This document shows, piece after piece, positions 1 through 9,112 of a stretch of DNA of 46,851 bases (within the stretch, counting starts at the first letter, position 1; every line of letters starts with the position of its first letter). The notes under the pieces are model-generated. The model was not told where the DNA came from. It saw only the letters and a list, made by a program, of their open reading frames with translations, and ran no database searches. The translations under genes were made by a program, and so were the position numbers. The stretch is from CAZLMG01 sp964560765 (GTDB lineage Bacteria; Bdellovibrionota_B; Oligoflexia; Oligoflexales; CAZLMG01). The DNA is taken from the NCBI GenBank assembly GCA_964560765.1, contig CAZLMG010000034.1, forward strand, positions 1-46,851, written 5' to 3'.

Positions 1-55
1 TGAACACTGGTTGCAGTGGCTGCTTAGCTGACGAGTAAACAGGGACAGGCCCTAG
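1..55. mobile_element. Right end of a second copy of the four-helix-bundle element (partial)
   Basis: Positions 1-55 match 22589-22643 at 54 of 55 bases; the only difference is G at 33 against C at 22621. The outer 15 bases (41-55) are the same terminal repeat as at 22629-22643 and end in CTAG (52-55). That CTAG supplies the TAG stop of rarA on the minus strand. The rest of this copy would lie left of the window, so it cannot be seen whether it also carries a four-helix-bundle gene. Confidence 0.75.
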
Positions 56-1335
56 TCCGCCTGCGGCCGTAGGCGCTTTAGATTTTCCGCCAGCTGCCGT
101 TCGACACCGTGCTCTGACGGCTCATAATACCGACGATGACTCAATTTCTCTGGCAAGTACGTTAACGATCTGGCTCCGGCCAAGTCATCATGCGCATATG
201 CGTAGTTCTTACCATAACCAAACTTCTTCATAAGAGTGGTTGGAGCATTCCTAAGGTGTAACGGAATTTCCAAATTGCCCGTTCCTTGCACGTCTGCCAA
301 AGCCGCATTGATGGCATTGTACGAACGATTGCTCTTTGGCGACGCCGCCAAGTATGTGGTGGCTTGCGCCAGCATGATGCGCGCCTCGGGCATGCCTACC
401 ATGTGAACCGACTGCATGGCCGCTTGTGCGATCAACAGCGCCGTTGGATTGGCGTTGCCCACATCTTCCGAAGCGGCAATGACCAGGCGTCGGGCGATAA
501 ACATGGGATCTTCACCGGCGTCGAGCATCCGAGCCAAGTAATACACAGCAGCGTCCGGATGACTGCCGCGAATGGACTTGATGAACGCGGAAATCGTGTC
601 GTGATGCTGATCGCCGGCCTTGTCGTACTTGCGCAGGACGTTGCCCAGGAGCTTCGCAACGACCTCGTCGTCGACGTTTACCTGGCCCGCCTCGTTTGCA
701 GCGTGACACACGGCGCTTAAGAGATTAAGAGCCTGACGGGCATCGCCGCTGGCGCTTTCTGAGATGAGGCCGAGCACTTCTTCCGCGACCTGAACTGTGG
801 GCAAGCCCGAGTCATGGCGATTCATGGCTTGGCGTAACATGCGCACGATATCGGGCTGCGTCAATGCCTCAAAACGAAAGGTTAGGCAGCGCGATAAAAT
901 GGCGCGGTTGACCTCAAATGAGGGATTTTCCGTCGTGGCGCCAATGAAGCGAATGGTCCCTTGCTCGAGGGCCGGTAACAAGACATCTTGTTGCGATTTG
1001 CTCAAGCGATGGACTTCGTCAAGAAACAGCAGAGTAGGGCGCCCGCCTAGAGCGGCATGCCCTTTCGACTCCTCAAATACCGTGCGCAAGTCCTTGACGG
1101 AGGCATGCACCGCCGAAAGTTCGACTATCGGGCAATTGGCCGCTTTGCCGATCAAGCGCGCCAAGCTTGTCTTCCCAACACCGGGAGGGCCCCAGAAAAT
1201 CAGCGCCTGGAACGCATCTTTTTCCACCAAGCGCCGCAGCGCCGCATCCGGCGCCCAAAGCTGTAGTTGCCCGATGAATTCGTCAAACGCTTGCGGCCGT
1301 AGGCGTTCGGGCAGCGGCGTGGTGAGGTTGGACAT
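52..1335 (-). CDS. rarA: Replication-associated recombination protein A (RarA/MgsA AAA+ ATPase)
   Basis: 427 residues. RarA is a clamp-loader-related AAA+ ATPase that acts on single-strand DNA gaps and stalled replication forks in the cytoplasm. Visible motifs are Walker A GPPGVGKT (residues 49-56), Walker B LLFLDEVHR (102-110) and a sensor-1 GATTEN segment. The C-terminal half has the family's GDARQALNLL, RGSHPDAAVYYLARML and YAHD regions. An upstream in-frame start at 1389 exists, but the ATG at 1335 has a GGAG about nine bases ahead and gives the usual family N-terminus. The stop codon lies inside the terminal CTAG of the repeat at 1-55, yet the protein looks full length. It is divergent from the lipoprotein gene at 1482. 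Confidence 0.95.
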   Translation of the reverse strand: MSNLTTPLPERLRPQAFDEFIGQLQLWAPDAALRRLVEKDAFQALIFWGPPGVGKTSLARLIGKAANCPIVELSAVHASVKDLRTVFEESKGHAALGGRPTLLFLDEVHRLSKSQQDVLLPALEQGTIRFIGATTENPSFEVNRAILSRCLTFRFEALTQPDIVRMLRQAMNRHDSGLPTVQVAEEVLGLISESASGDARQALNLLSAVCHAANEAGQVNVDDEVVAKLLGNVLRKYDKAGDQHHDTISAFIKSIRGSHPDAAVYYLARMLDAGEDPMFIARRLVIAASEDVGNANPTALLIAQAAMQSVHMVGMPEARIMLAQATTYLAASPKSNRSYNAINAALADVQGTGNLEIPLHLRNAPTTLMKKFGYGKNYAYAHDDLAGARSLTYLPEKLSHRRYYEPSEHGVERQLAENLKRLRPQAD

Positions 1336-1481
1336 ATTTGGTCTCCGCGTGAGTCGGCGGATCATAGCGGAGATCTTGCGTTCACTCAAGGCGGTTGGAA
1401 GGTTGGGTCGTAACGGACAATGCGAGCACCTTTCCAGGCACTTCTGGTAGACTTATTATTAAGACTTTTATGAGGTTAAGC

Positions 1482-2639
1482 ATGCGCCTTGCATTGAGGA
1501 ACTTTCCATCAACCTTGAAAAGCGTCGTGATGACGCTGGGTCTAGCCAGCACCACCCAGATGGTTGCCTGCGCGCCTGGCGAAAACGCTGGCGACGGGGA
1601 CGAAGAGTCGCAGACCGGAAAAGTCACTTACCCCATGGGGGCTTTACAAGTTAGCGGCAGTCTCACGAACGGCGAATCGGACGTCGACGATGCCGTCATT
1701 TCCAACCAGGGCGTGTCGCTTGTACGCAGCGATGGCGCCACACTTGCCTCTGGAACTACGGACGCCTCCGGTAACTTCACCATTGACGTCGCGAGTGGGG
1801 CCTTAATGACCGGTACGTCATTTTCACTTCTTGAATCCTCTGGCTCCGACGTTGAGGACGCCCTGCAATTCTACCTCGTTGCCAAAACTGCGGATGCAAC
1901 CAGTGGCAAGGCCGTCGGGGTGCGACGTCGCGTCGATCTCGCCACAAATGCAGCTACCAGCAGCGTTGGTGAGGAGACGGTATTCGCTGTGGGTGCAACG
2001 CCGTTGCGTGAAGTCAGCGCGATTACCGGCAAGATTGCCTTTGCCGACTCGAGTGTAACGCTGGAAGGTGCTGACATTTATATCCCAGGACAGCCGTTCT
2101 TTGTCCGGACCGGAGATGATGGGATATTCAATCTGTTCTTTGTCCCAGCCGGATCCTACAATATTCGGGTTTCCAAGGCTCCGTTTATTAAGGATGTCGA
2201 GGTTTCCGTAGAGCTCGGCAAGACAACGAATCTAGATACGGTGACCATCGAGGTAAATGAGCGAAACCCCATGCCACTCGCGGATGTTTTGATGGGGACG
2301 TGGAAGTCTACTTGCTACTACAAAGATGCGGGCTCTGTGAGTCCAGAGAACCCTGCTACCGGGCAGTTCACGATTACGGCCCTTGATAGCGTCACCTTAG
2401 ATAGCGGCAGTTCCTGCATCCTACGCACCATGGGTGCTGGATCGAATTTTACCAACTTTACAAAATTTATCGTCTTGGACGACGGAGCGCTCGTTGGCCA
2501 ACATGGCACTTCCTACTTTTTCTATTCCGTCACCAACTACTCGAATTCAAAGATCAACATCCTGATCAATGATGTTGGTGGAATTAGCACCGGAACTGCT
2601 TTCGAGATCATTGAAAAGGTCATCGATGCCACACCGTGA
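1482..2639 (+). CDS. Predicted lipoprotein with carboxypeptidase-regulatory-like (beta-sandwich) domain
   Basis: 385 residues. The N-terminus is a basic and hydrophobic signal segment ending in MVAC, a permissive lipobox, so the mature protein probably begins at that cysteine and is followed by an acidic Gly/Asp/Glu linker. The middle holds two stretches typical of carboxypeptidase-regulatory or SdrD B-like folds: VSLVRSDGATLASGTTDASG and a later IPGQPFFVRTGDDGIFNLFF followed by VPAGSYNIRVSKAPF. The C-terminal third (from about residue 285, MGTWKSTCYY) resembles a lipocalin-like or META-like barrel. I chose the ATG at 1482 because GAGG lies six bases upstream; earlier in-frame starts lack a ribosome site. 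It ends 20 bases from the convergent peptidase gene. Function unknown. Confidence 0.8.
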   Translation: MRLALRNFPSTLKSVVMTLGLASTTQMVACAPGENAGDGDEESQTGKVTYPMGALQVSGSLTNGESDVDDAVISNQGVSLVRSDGATLASGTTDASGNFTIDVASGALMTGTSFSLLESSGSDVEDALQFYLVAKTADATSGKAVGVRRRVDLATNAATSSVGEETVFAVGATPLREVSAITGKIAFADSSVTLEGADIYIPGQPFFVRTGDDGIFNLFFVPAGSYNIRVSKAPFIKDVEVSVELGKTTNLDTVTIEVNERNPMPLADVLMGTWKSTCYYKDAGSVSPENPATGQFTITALDSVTLDSGSSCILRTMGAGSNFTNFTKFIVLDDGALVGQHGTSYFFYSVTNYSNSKINILINDVGGISTGTAFEIIEKVIDATP

Positions 2640-2659
2640 CCACAGCGAGCCGAGAGAGC

Positions 2660-5600
2660 CTATGGAAGATAGGTCATTGGATTGACGCCCAAGCGCGTTA
2701 GTTTTTCGTTTTCGATGACGAACAAGCCATTGGCCCCGCGCAGAAAGTGCCCTTTTTGTGTCGCCGTATTCGTGCCGGTAACAAATGCGGCCCAGGTCGC
2801 ATCTAAACTGGCTTGTTCGGAATCGACCAAGCCATCAAGCCATAGCTTCAATTCATCTGTGCTTGGCAGATGATTGAATGAGCGATGCACAACTTGCGCG
2901 ATCACATCCGTCCCGAGTTGGCTATCCAGGACCATCGCTAGCATCAGCGCTTTTTGTCCCTTCAGTGACCTCTCCCCTGCCGACGTCCAAGCGGAAAGAG
3001 GGGAGGCGGACTCATCCGGGTAGGCGCTGATGTAGTAGCTCTGATCGGGACACGTTGCGTGGTAGTAGCAGTTGAAATGGCCGACGCGGAATAGGTCGGA
3101 AAACGCGCGTGCATCCTCGGTGTTGGTCAAGGAGTGCATGACGCTTTGTGTCAGCCACGCGGTCGTGAACTCTTGAATCCATAGCTCTGGACTTTGATCC
3201 AGCCGCACCGCAATATCTTGCAGTAGCAGCTTGCTCATCTGCTCGACCAGCATGTAGCCAAAGGCGGCCCGATTGAATTCTGGAATGCTCGAATCCGGGG
3301 TTAAGGCGCGCAAGAACACGCCCCAGTCGCGGTCGATCACGGCCGAGGCTGCCGTTGACGTCCCAAAGGTTAAATGCAGATCCCAATGCCCCCGCTCCCA
3401 AATGGGCCGCCCGATGAGGCTCTCCATCGCGGGCAGTGCCGCCGCGATCAGGCGTGCATAATAGTTTCCTAGCGCGGGGTCGGTGGCGCTCGCTACATAC
3501 ACGTCGACGCTATGCATCTGCCAATTCCAACGATCGGAAATCTGGGCGGAATAACGAGAAACTCCCGCATGCCCCAAGGTCACGCATCCCAAACGGTCGA
3601 TCATTTCCTGGCTGTCTGGCAGTCGAATGACGCTACTGATGCACGCTTTCTGCAGGGCGCTTGCTGCCAGCCAATCGCTCAATAGGGTGGAGCTAAGTTC
3701 GATATTCATCTCATCGCCGTAGTGCAACTTCACGTGGACATCGAGTACTTCGGCCTGTCGACTGGGTGTGGCGTCCCAGTAGGCACGACCGCGCTCGATT
3801 TGCAGAGTCCCGTGCCATTCGGATGTCGCCGTTTGGTCGAAAGTCAGGGTTTCAAAGGTGACGATGAAGCGTCCCTGATCGCTTAGGTCGTCGAGTGCCG
3901 ATCGTGTTTGCAGACTGATGCTGAGTCCAGCCGATGTTTTGCGCACGCGCGCTTGTTTCAAGTCGAAGGCCCCGAACTCATCGGGCAAGTCAAAAACGTG
4001 ATCACGGATCGTGCGGTCGCTTGACCCAGACATCTGGCTGACCGAAATCGAGCCGAAGGTGTCGTTGGAGCGCGCCGGGATTGGTAATAGCCCAGAGCCA
4101 TCGCTGGCTGTGCCTTGATCCAAGACTTGTGTCCCTGCATTTGCTGGGCGCTGCAAAGGGCGGTCGACCTGCGCTAGCGACGTCGAGCCACCGTCAGCTT
4201 CGGCGTAAATTTGCATGGAATAGGGCGGCCGCCAAGCAAAGGTTCCAGCGAATTCGTGTCCATCGGTTGCCGCTGCCAGGCCAAAACTGTACTGAAGTGA
4301 GGTGCGGGCCTCGGCTGCCAAACGCACAATAGGTGATATGGCTGATGCTGGCATGACATCGATAACCGCACCCGATGTCACATCTCTATCGCCGACTGTC
4401 GGCGAACGTCCCGCGAAGTACTCCTCGCCATCCAGATAGCCATCGCCGTCGGTATCTGCGAGTTCCGGATGACTTCCGAGAAGCAACTCATCGAGTGTGC
4501 CGAGGCCATCGGAATCTGGATCGGAAAACAAGTAGCGAGGATCGGTGTCGGCGCTGGGCGACCCAGGAAACACCCAGTAGCGGAATAAATCGTCCAGATC
4601 CTCGCCTGCCAAATCTTCCAGTACGCGCTGAAATCCCGCCGAATCGAGATTGCTATTGAAGGTGCGGCGAAAGGCTTCGCGAACAGTGGCCGAGCCCAAT
4701 CGGTAGTCCAGCAACGTCAGAAACATGTAAGACTTTTCGTACCCAAGTCCCATCTGATCGGAGCCCCACTCATCCAGATACTGATCATCGAGCCCATCGC
4801 GCGCGAGGGCTTCCAACATGGGCTGCACTCTTAGTTTTCGCATGTACGAATAAACAGCCTGCCGCGGATAGTGTTGATACAGCAGGCGCTCAGCCGACCA
4901 TTCCGACATGGCTTCCTGCAGCCAGCGGGCTTTGAATTTGGCATAGCCTGCATTCTGGAAATGCGCGATTTCATGGGCGACAAGCTGCGCTGTTTGCAAT
5001 CGACCAGCTAAAGGACCATAGGTGCTGAGAACGCCTCGGTCCGTCGTATTCAGTCCGGCAAAACCGCCGCTCACTTTCTGACTATGCACGATTGGGATCT
5101 CACCATAACCGAATAACGGAAATCCATTTAGTTTGGGTAAAGAATCGGCAAACTGACTTGCTAATTGAGCATGCAAGTCGATGAACGGCTCAGAATGCAA
5201 ATTCGTATCTGCGAGAAGCGTGATGGTTTGCGCATTGTTTTCGCTCGTCGCAAACGCCACACGATGTAAAGGACTGCGGACATACAGAGGTAGCATTCGG
5301 TCAAAGACCCCCACCCCTCGGGAATAATCACCGGCAAACGGACGCACAATCAAGTCGTCAGAGATATCGATGTTCAAAGCGGCAAAACTTAAACGGAGCT
5401 CGACGATACGATCCAGCGCCACCTCGATCGCATCTGCAGCCAGCTCCATCGCTAGTGGCGGGTCTTGCCGCAAGTCATAAATTTTGGCTTGGCCGTCGCG
5501 TACTTCTAAACGTAGTTTATAGATGGCGCCGGCGCCAAAGTCGGCGCTTGTCACTTGCGAAGTGCCTAGGTCAGCCCCATATACGACCGGGCGGCGTCGC

Positions 5601-6298
5601 GAAGGGGGTGATCTCGTCTCCCACTTCAGATACAAGTCATCTTTGTGTAGGACGCTGGACACCCGTTTGAGGTCCGCATGTGCCAGATACCCGGGCATGT
5701 CGAGTTCGACATCGCGCGCTGCCACGACGTTGGCATGAGTTGGCCAGTCGGCCCCCTGACCATCGATTTTAAGATGTTCGAGTGATATCTCCTTGGTGGA
5801 TTGTACCTGTCTTTCTATCGGCACGATTTCTTTCAGCTTGGTCGCCTCGACGTTACCGCCCAGCGGAATGCGGGCACGACTGGGCCGTTCAGCGAAATCC
5901 ACCAAGGATTCAGCCTGCCACTGCACTTCGGTGATGTCACCGCGCTGACCCTGATATTCAATTTGGTAGCGTACGCTCACGGGCGGAATCAGAAAGAGCG
6001 GTCCAGAATATGGCTCCTCAGGGTCTCCAGAGGCCGTGCCGCCAATGTCCAACCAAATTTTGGCGTCAGGGTGCTGGAGAAAGCGCAACAGGATCGGCCC
6101 AGTCATGATGCCTGGATCTGGACTGACGATGGCTGTCCTCGGATCGCCCAAGAAGCGAACAGCGTTGGAGTCGCCAAATTCGTCGTACAGAGACGCATCA
6201 CCGGCCCCGAGGCGAATGCCTCGACTAAAACTCCCGCCTTGGCCACAAGCAGCCAAGACGAAGTAAGCGGCGATGCCGGTGATGAGATAACGGCGCAT
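2660..6298 (-). CDS. Large lipoprotein metallopeptidase (gluzincin/peptidase MA-like) with calcium-binding repeats and a degenerate second peptidase domain
   Basis: 1212 residues. Signal peptide with lipobox VLAAC near residue 18. Residues about 170-340 resemble a CBM9-like beta-sandwich (LKIDGQGADWP, then DDLYLKWE). A peptidase domain follows with HEIAH at 442-446 and WLQEAMSEW 13 residues later; this H-E-x-x-H plus downstream Glu arrangement is that of peptidase MA/M1-like zinc enzymes. Two acidic DxDxDG repeats (DPDSDGLGTLDE, DTDGDGYLDGEE), like thrombospondin type-3 calcium sites, come next, then beta-rich sequence. The last 250 residues repeat the peptidase layout, but HEIAH is replaced by VEQMS while WIQEFTTAWL is kept. 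The protein is probably anchored to the cell surface or periplasmic face. Substrate unknown. Confidence 0.8.
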   Translation of the reverse strand: MRRYLITGIAAYFVLAACGQGGSFSRGIRLGAGDASLYDEFGDSNAVRFLGDPRTAIVSPDPGIMTGPILLRFLQHPDAKIWLDIGGTASGDPEEPYSGPLFLIPPVSVRYQIEYQGQRGDITEVQWQAESLVDFAERPSRARIPLGGNVEATKLKEIVPIERQVQSTKEISLEHLKIDGQGADWPTHANVVAARDVELDMPGYLAHADLKRVSSVLHKDDLYLKWETRSPPSRRRPVVYGADLGTSQVTSADFGAGAIYKLRLEVRDGQAKIYDLRQDPPLAMELAADAIEVALDRIVELRLSFAALNIDISDDLIVRPFAGDYSRGVGVFDRMLPLYVRSPLHRVAFATSENNAQTITLLADTNLHSEPFIDLHAQLASQFADSLPKLNGFPLFGYGEIPIVHSQKVSGGFAGLNTTDRGVLSTYGPLAGRLQTAQLVAHEIAHFQNAGYAKFKARWLQEAMSEWSAERLLYQHYPRQAVYSYMRKLRVQPMLEALARDGLDDQYLDEWGSDQMGLGYEKSYMFLTLLDYRLGSATVREAFRRTFNSNLDSAGFQRVLEDLAGEDLDDLFRYWVFPGSPSADTDPRYLFSDPDSDGLGTLDELLLGSHPELADTDGDGYLDGEEYFAGRSPTVGDRDVTSGAVIDVMPASAISPIVRLAAEARTSLQYSFGLAAATDGHEFAGTFAWRPPYSMQIYAEADGGSTSLAQVDRPLQRPANAGTQVLDQGTASDGSGLLPIPARSNDTFGSISVSQMSGSSDRTIRDHVFDLPDEFGAFDLKQARVRKTSAGLSISLQTRSALDDLSDQGRFIVTFETLTFDQTATSEWHGTLQIERGRAYWDATPSRQAEVLDVHVKLHYGDEMNIELSSTLLSDWLAASALQKACISSVIRLPDSQEMIDRLGCVTLGHAGVSRYSAQISDRWNWQMHSVDVYVASATDPALGNYYARLIAAALPAMESLIGRPIWERGHWDLHLTFGTSTAASAVIDRDWGVFLRALTPDSSIPEFNRAAFGYMLVEQMSKLLLQDIAVRLDQSPELWIQEFTTAWLTQSVMHSLTNTEDARAFSDLFRVGHFNCYYHATCPDQSYYISAYPDESASPLSAWTSAGERSLKGQKALMLAMVLDSQLGTDVIAQVVHRSFNHLPSTDELKLWLDGLVDSEQASLDATWAAFVTGTNTATQKGHFLRGANGLFVIENEKLTRLGVNPMTYLP

Positions 6299-6521
6299 GC
6301 AGTCTCGTCTCTAAAGGTTGCGGCTGAGTACGCAATTCAAGCTTATCGGCTAATTAATTGACTTTCTTAATCTATTGGGTGTTTTTTGGGTCATTTCAGG
6401 GCCTTGTAAAGGAGTGTTTCAGCCGCAGTCAAGGAGGCCTGGTGAAATCACAATGGGGTCTGGCAAATCCCTCGCGAAGCTGACAAGATACGGCCCTTGT
6501 CTATCGCTGAAGGAGATGCTG

Positions 6522-8000
6522 TTGAGCCGCTTTTACATCACCACTGCCATTGACTATCCGAACGGCGCCCCACACCTCGGGCATCTTTATGAAAAACTGG
6601 TCACGGATACCTATGCACGCTGGTACCGATTTTTGGGTCGCGATGTGTTCTTCCTCACAGGCACCGATGAGAACGGACAGAAGCTTGCCACGGCCGCACG
6701 GGAAGCAGGTGCCGATGATACCCGGGCTTTCGTAGATCAAAACTCAGGGGCGTTCCGCAAGTTGTGTGCTGATGTGGCCCTGACCAATGATGACTTCATT
6801 CGTACGACAGAAGAGCGGCACCTGGTCACGACGATCAAACTTTGGAATGCGCTGAAGGCCAAGGACGACATCTATTTCGATCGTTATTCCGGCAACTACT
6901 GTTTGGCTTGTGAAGCGTTTTATCCCGATAATCAGGCAGAAGATGGGAAATGTCCTAATCACGGCACGCCGCTCAAATTCATGGAAGAGGACGGCTACTT
7001 CTTTCGCATGAGCCGCTATCAACAGTGGATCATCGATTACATCGAGGGGCATCCCGAGTTCATCTATCCAAGTTCGGCACGCAAAGAAATTCTCAGTTGG
7101 CTGAAGGGTGAGGAATTGCGCGACCTGTCCATTTCGCGGCCGAATCAGGGATGGGGCATTCCCATTCCGCCGGAAAACGCTCATGTGATCTATACCTGGT
7201 TTGATGCCTTGATTAACTACTACACGGCTGTCGATCAGGGCTCGGGTCGAGAAGCTTTTTGGCCGGCGGATGTGCACGTCATCGGCAAGGACATCACCCG
7301 CTTCCATACGGTCATCTGGCCGGTGATGCTGCACGCAACGGGCATCACGCCACCCAAACAGGTGTACGTACACGGCATGTTGTTGGCCGCAGATGGGCGC
7401 AAGATGTCCAAGAGCTTGGGCAACGTGGTTAATCCGTATGACTTAATAGGCCGCTTTCAAGGGGATTTGCTGCGCTACTATCTGCTGCGGGCGGTGGCCA
7501 GCGGGCAGGACGGGGCTTTTTCCGTTGATGACTTGATCGCCCGCAACAACAACGAGCTGGCCAACGACTTGGGCAACCTGGTCAACCGCGTCATTAAGCT
7601 CACCGCCAAACGTATGGGCGCCAGCATTGATGCAGCCGGCGTCACGGGCGACTTTGACTTCCGCGAGACAGGCGCGCAGATGGCAGCCTGCATGGACGGG
7701 CGAGAGCATCATCGGGCGCTGGATGTCTTGTGGGAAGCCATCAATCGCACCAACGCCTACTTAAACGTACACGAACCCTGGCGCATCAAGGATGATGACA
7801 AGAAGTTCAAGCAACACATGTACAACGCCCTTTACGCCCTGCACTGTTTCGCCACGTTGAGCACGGCGTTCTTACCCGCATCCTCCGCGAAACTGTTCGC
7901 CATGCTCGGGACCAAGAACACGGGATTGGCAGGGCTTGGATTTGGCTCGCATCAATTCAATCTTACCGAGGTCGAGACCCTCTTTCCCAAGATTGAATGA
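6522..8000 (+). CDS. metG: Methionyl-tRNA synthetase
   Basis: 492 residues. Class I aminoacyl-tRNA synthetase charging tRNA-Met and initiator tRNA. The HIGH signature appears as HLGH (residues 18-21) and KMSKS at 294-298. A single zinc knuckle has ligands C127, C130, C144 and H147. The anticodon-binding helical domain follows (LANDLGNLVNRV). There is no C-terminal EMAP/Trbp111 tRNA-binding domain, so this is the short bacterial form. The frame is open to 6375, but AGGAG at 6511-6515 abuts an ATG at 6516 and is correctly spaced (six bases) for the TTG at 6522, which also yields the family-typical start SRFYITTAIDYPNG. I therefore prefer TTG. Convergent with the secreted protein gene at 8039. 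Confidence 0.95.
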   Translation: MSRFYITTAIDYPNGAPHLGHLYEKLVTDTYARWYRFLGRDVFFLTGTDENGQKLATAAREAGADDTRAFVDQNSGAFRKLCADVALTNDDFIRTTEERHLVTTIKLWNALKAKDDIYFDRYSGNYCLACEAFYPDNQAEDGKCPNHGTPLKFMEEDGYFFRMSRYQQWIIDYIEGHPEFIYPSSARKEILSWLKGEELRDLSISRPNQGWGIPIPPENAHVIYTWFDALINYYTAVDQGSGREAFWPADVHVIGKDITRFHTVIWPVMLHATGITPPKQVYVHGMLLAADGRKMSKSLGNVVNPYDLIGRFQGDLLRYYLLRAVASGQDGAFSVDDLIARNNNELANDLGNLVNRVIKLTAKRMGASIDAAGVTGDFDFRETGAQMAACMDGREHHRALDVLWEAINRTNAYLNVHEPWRIKDDDKKFKQHMYNALYALHCFATLSTAFLPASSAKLFAMLGTKNTGLAGLGFGSHQFNLTEVETLFPKIE

Positions 8001-8010
8001 TAAAGGACCC

Positions 8011-8033
8011 GCCCATCAGTTTAACTTCTGGGC
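8011..8033. terminator. Weak hairpin between convergent metG and the secreted-protein gene
   Basis: GCCCA (8011-8015) and TGGGC (8029-8033) can pair across a 13-base loop. It is followed by GCAATTTATT rather than a clean T-run. Its position between two convergent stops suits a weak bidirectional terminator, but the stem is only five pairs. Confidence 0.3.
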
Positions 8034-8038
8034 GCAAT

Positions 8039-9112
8039 TTATTGGACCTGCATCGGCGCTGATGTGCTCCCCGGAGCGGTGAAGATGGGATATGGGTACG
8101 CCGGATTGCCGAGTGGGGCGGACCACTGCACTAGCCCGTTTTGCTCGATGAAGTATTGGCAATGGGGGCACGGGGGCTTATAGGTGAGGACGGATAGCGA
8201 TGGACCGCGCATGATCAGCCCTCCCTGAGTGACTGTCAGCTGGGAGGGGGCGGTTCCTGCTTGCACGATGTCTAATGTGGCCTTTGGCAAGGCGCATGGA
8301 ACGTTTTTCGCTGACGGGTTCACTTGCAATCCATTTTCAGCAAAGACTTTGGGTGACTGACCCTTGTCAATGCCGCTGCGCCGAACTCCCCATCCACCAT
8401 CAGACCTCCTGGCCGCTTCGTAGCATCGAGCCTTACCCATAAAAGTCGGGTTCGCCTGAGCTTCCTCAAGCAGTAGACTAAACGCGGGATCTTTCTTCAT
8501 TAGTGCAATCTCATAAGGTGACAGCGCTATGTCACCGGCAGTCATTTCGTTCCGAAGCATGTAGGGTGTTGGCCGACGGCTTACCACAGCCCTTACATGG
8601 GCTGGTAGTTCTTGCAGGGGCTGTTTCCAAAAGCTGGATGGCCGTGCCGTGTAACGAATCGCAGCAGCTCCGCCAAGCTGCAGCACGCCTGTACTGCCAA
8701 TGCGAGCACTGGCTTCATCAACGGAAATTTCGCCGTTATACAATTGAACGCCAGCCTGAACCTGGCCATAAACCCCGAACGTGGTTAAGTTGGCGGCGGT
8801 GTTCCCATAGTAGGCGCCGACGGATCCTCCATTTTCGAGGTATTGGCCGGCAGAACTCCAACTCGGACTGGAATCGACGTGATAGCCGGCCACCAGAGCA
8901 CCCGTTTCGTAAATCCCCACGCCCAAGTCGCGAGTCATATAGGTCAATTCCTGGCCGGTAGTTAGGAGGCCATTTCCGATATTGACAACGCCCTGAGCGG
9001 CCCCCTTGAAAAACCCTCCAACGCCAGCGAGGAAAACGCTATCTCCGAAGGCTTGCGCATGACACGACGCGAGAGCCATGAGAACAAACGCTCGTAACCT
9101 GGCGAGAGACAT
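8039..9112 (-). CDS. Secreted Gly-rich protein with toxin-like layout and a C-terminal CxxC motif
   Basis: 357 residues. The N-terminus is a signal peptide (MSLARLRAFVLMALASCHAQA). Residues about 30-150 are rich in glycine and alanine (VGGFFKGAAQGVVNIGNGL, then STGVLQLGGAAAI), a composition seen in pre-toxin regions of polymorphic toxins. The C-terminal half has CYE at 230-232 and PCPHC at 314-318, after a predicted strand (LSVLTYK) and before a helix (QYFIEQNG). A Cys-x-Glu plus Pro-Cys-x-x-Cys set is what zinc nucleic-acid deaminases use, but the 85-residue spacing here is long for that fold. A zinc ribbon or redox motif is equally possible. GGGAG lies seven bases before the ATG. No immunity-like gene is adjacent. 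Family not recognised. Confidence 0.7.
   Translation of the reverse strand: MSLARLRAFVLMALASCHAQAFGDSVFLAGVGGFFKGAAQGVVNIGNGLLTTGQELTYMTRDLGVGIYETGALVAGYHVDSSPSWSSAGQYLENGGSVGAYYGNTAANLTTFGVYGQVQAGVQLYNGEISVDEASARIGSTGVLQLGGAAAIRYTARPSSFWKQPLQELPAHVRAVVSRRPTPYMLRNEMTAGDIALSPYEIALMKKDPAFSLLLEEAQANPTFMGKARCYEAARRSDGGWGVRRSGIDKGQSPKVFAENGLQVNPSAKNVPCALPKATLDIVQAGTAPSQLTVTQGGLIMRGPSLSVLTYKPPCPHCQYFIEQNGLVQWSAPLGNPAYPYPIFTAPGSTSAPMQVQ

Noticed and set aside
6375..6521. Leader before metG resembling a riboswitch (GTTTCAGCC, CTGGTGAAATC and a GGCC-rich stretch)
   Set aside because: The words recall a cobalamin riboswitch core, but the arms that should pair around GGTGAAA do not match and no T-box motif is present. 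I could not fold it into a known class.
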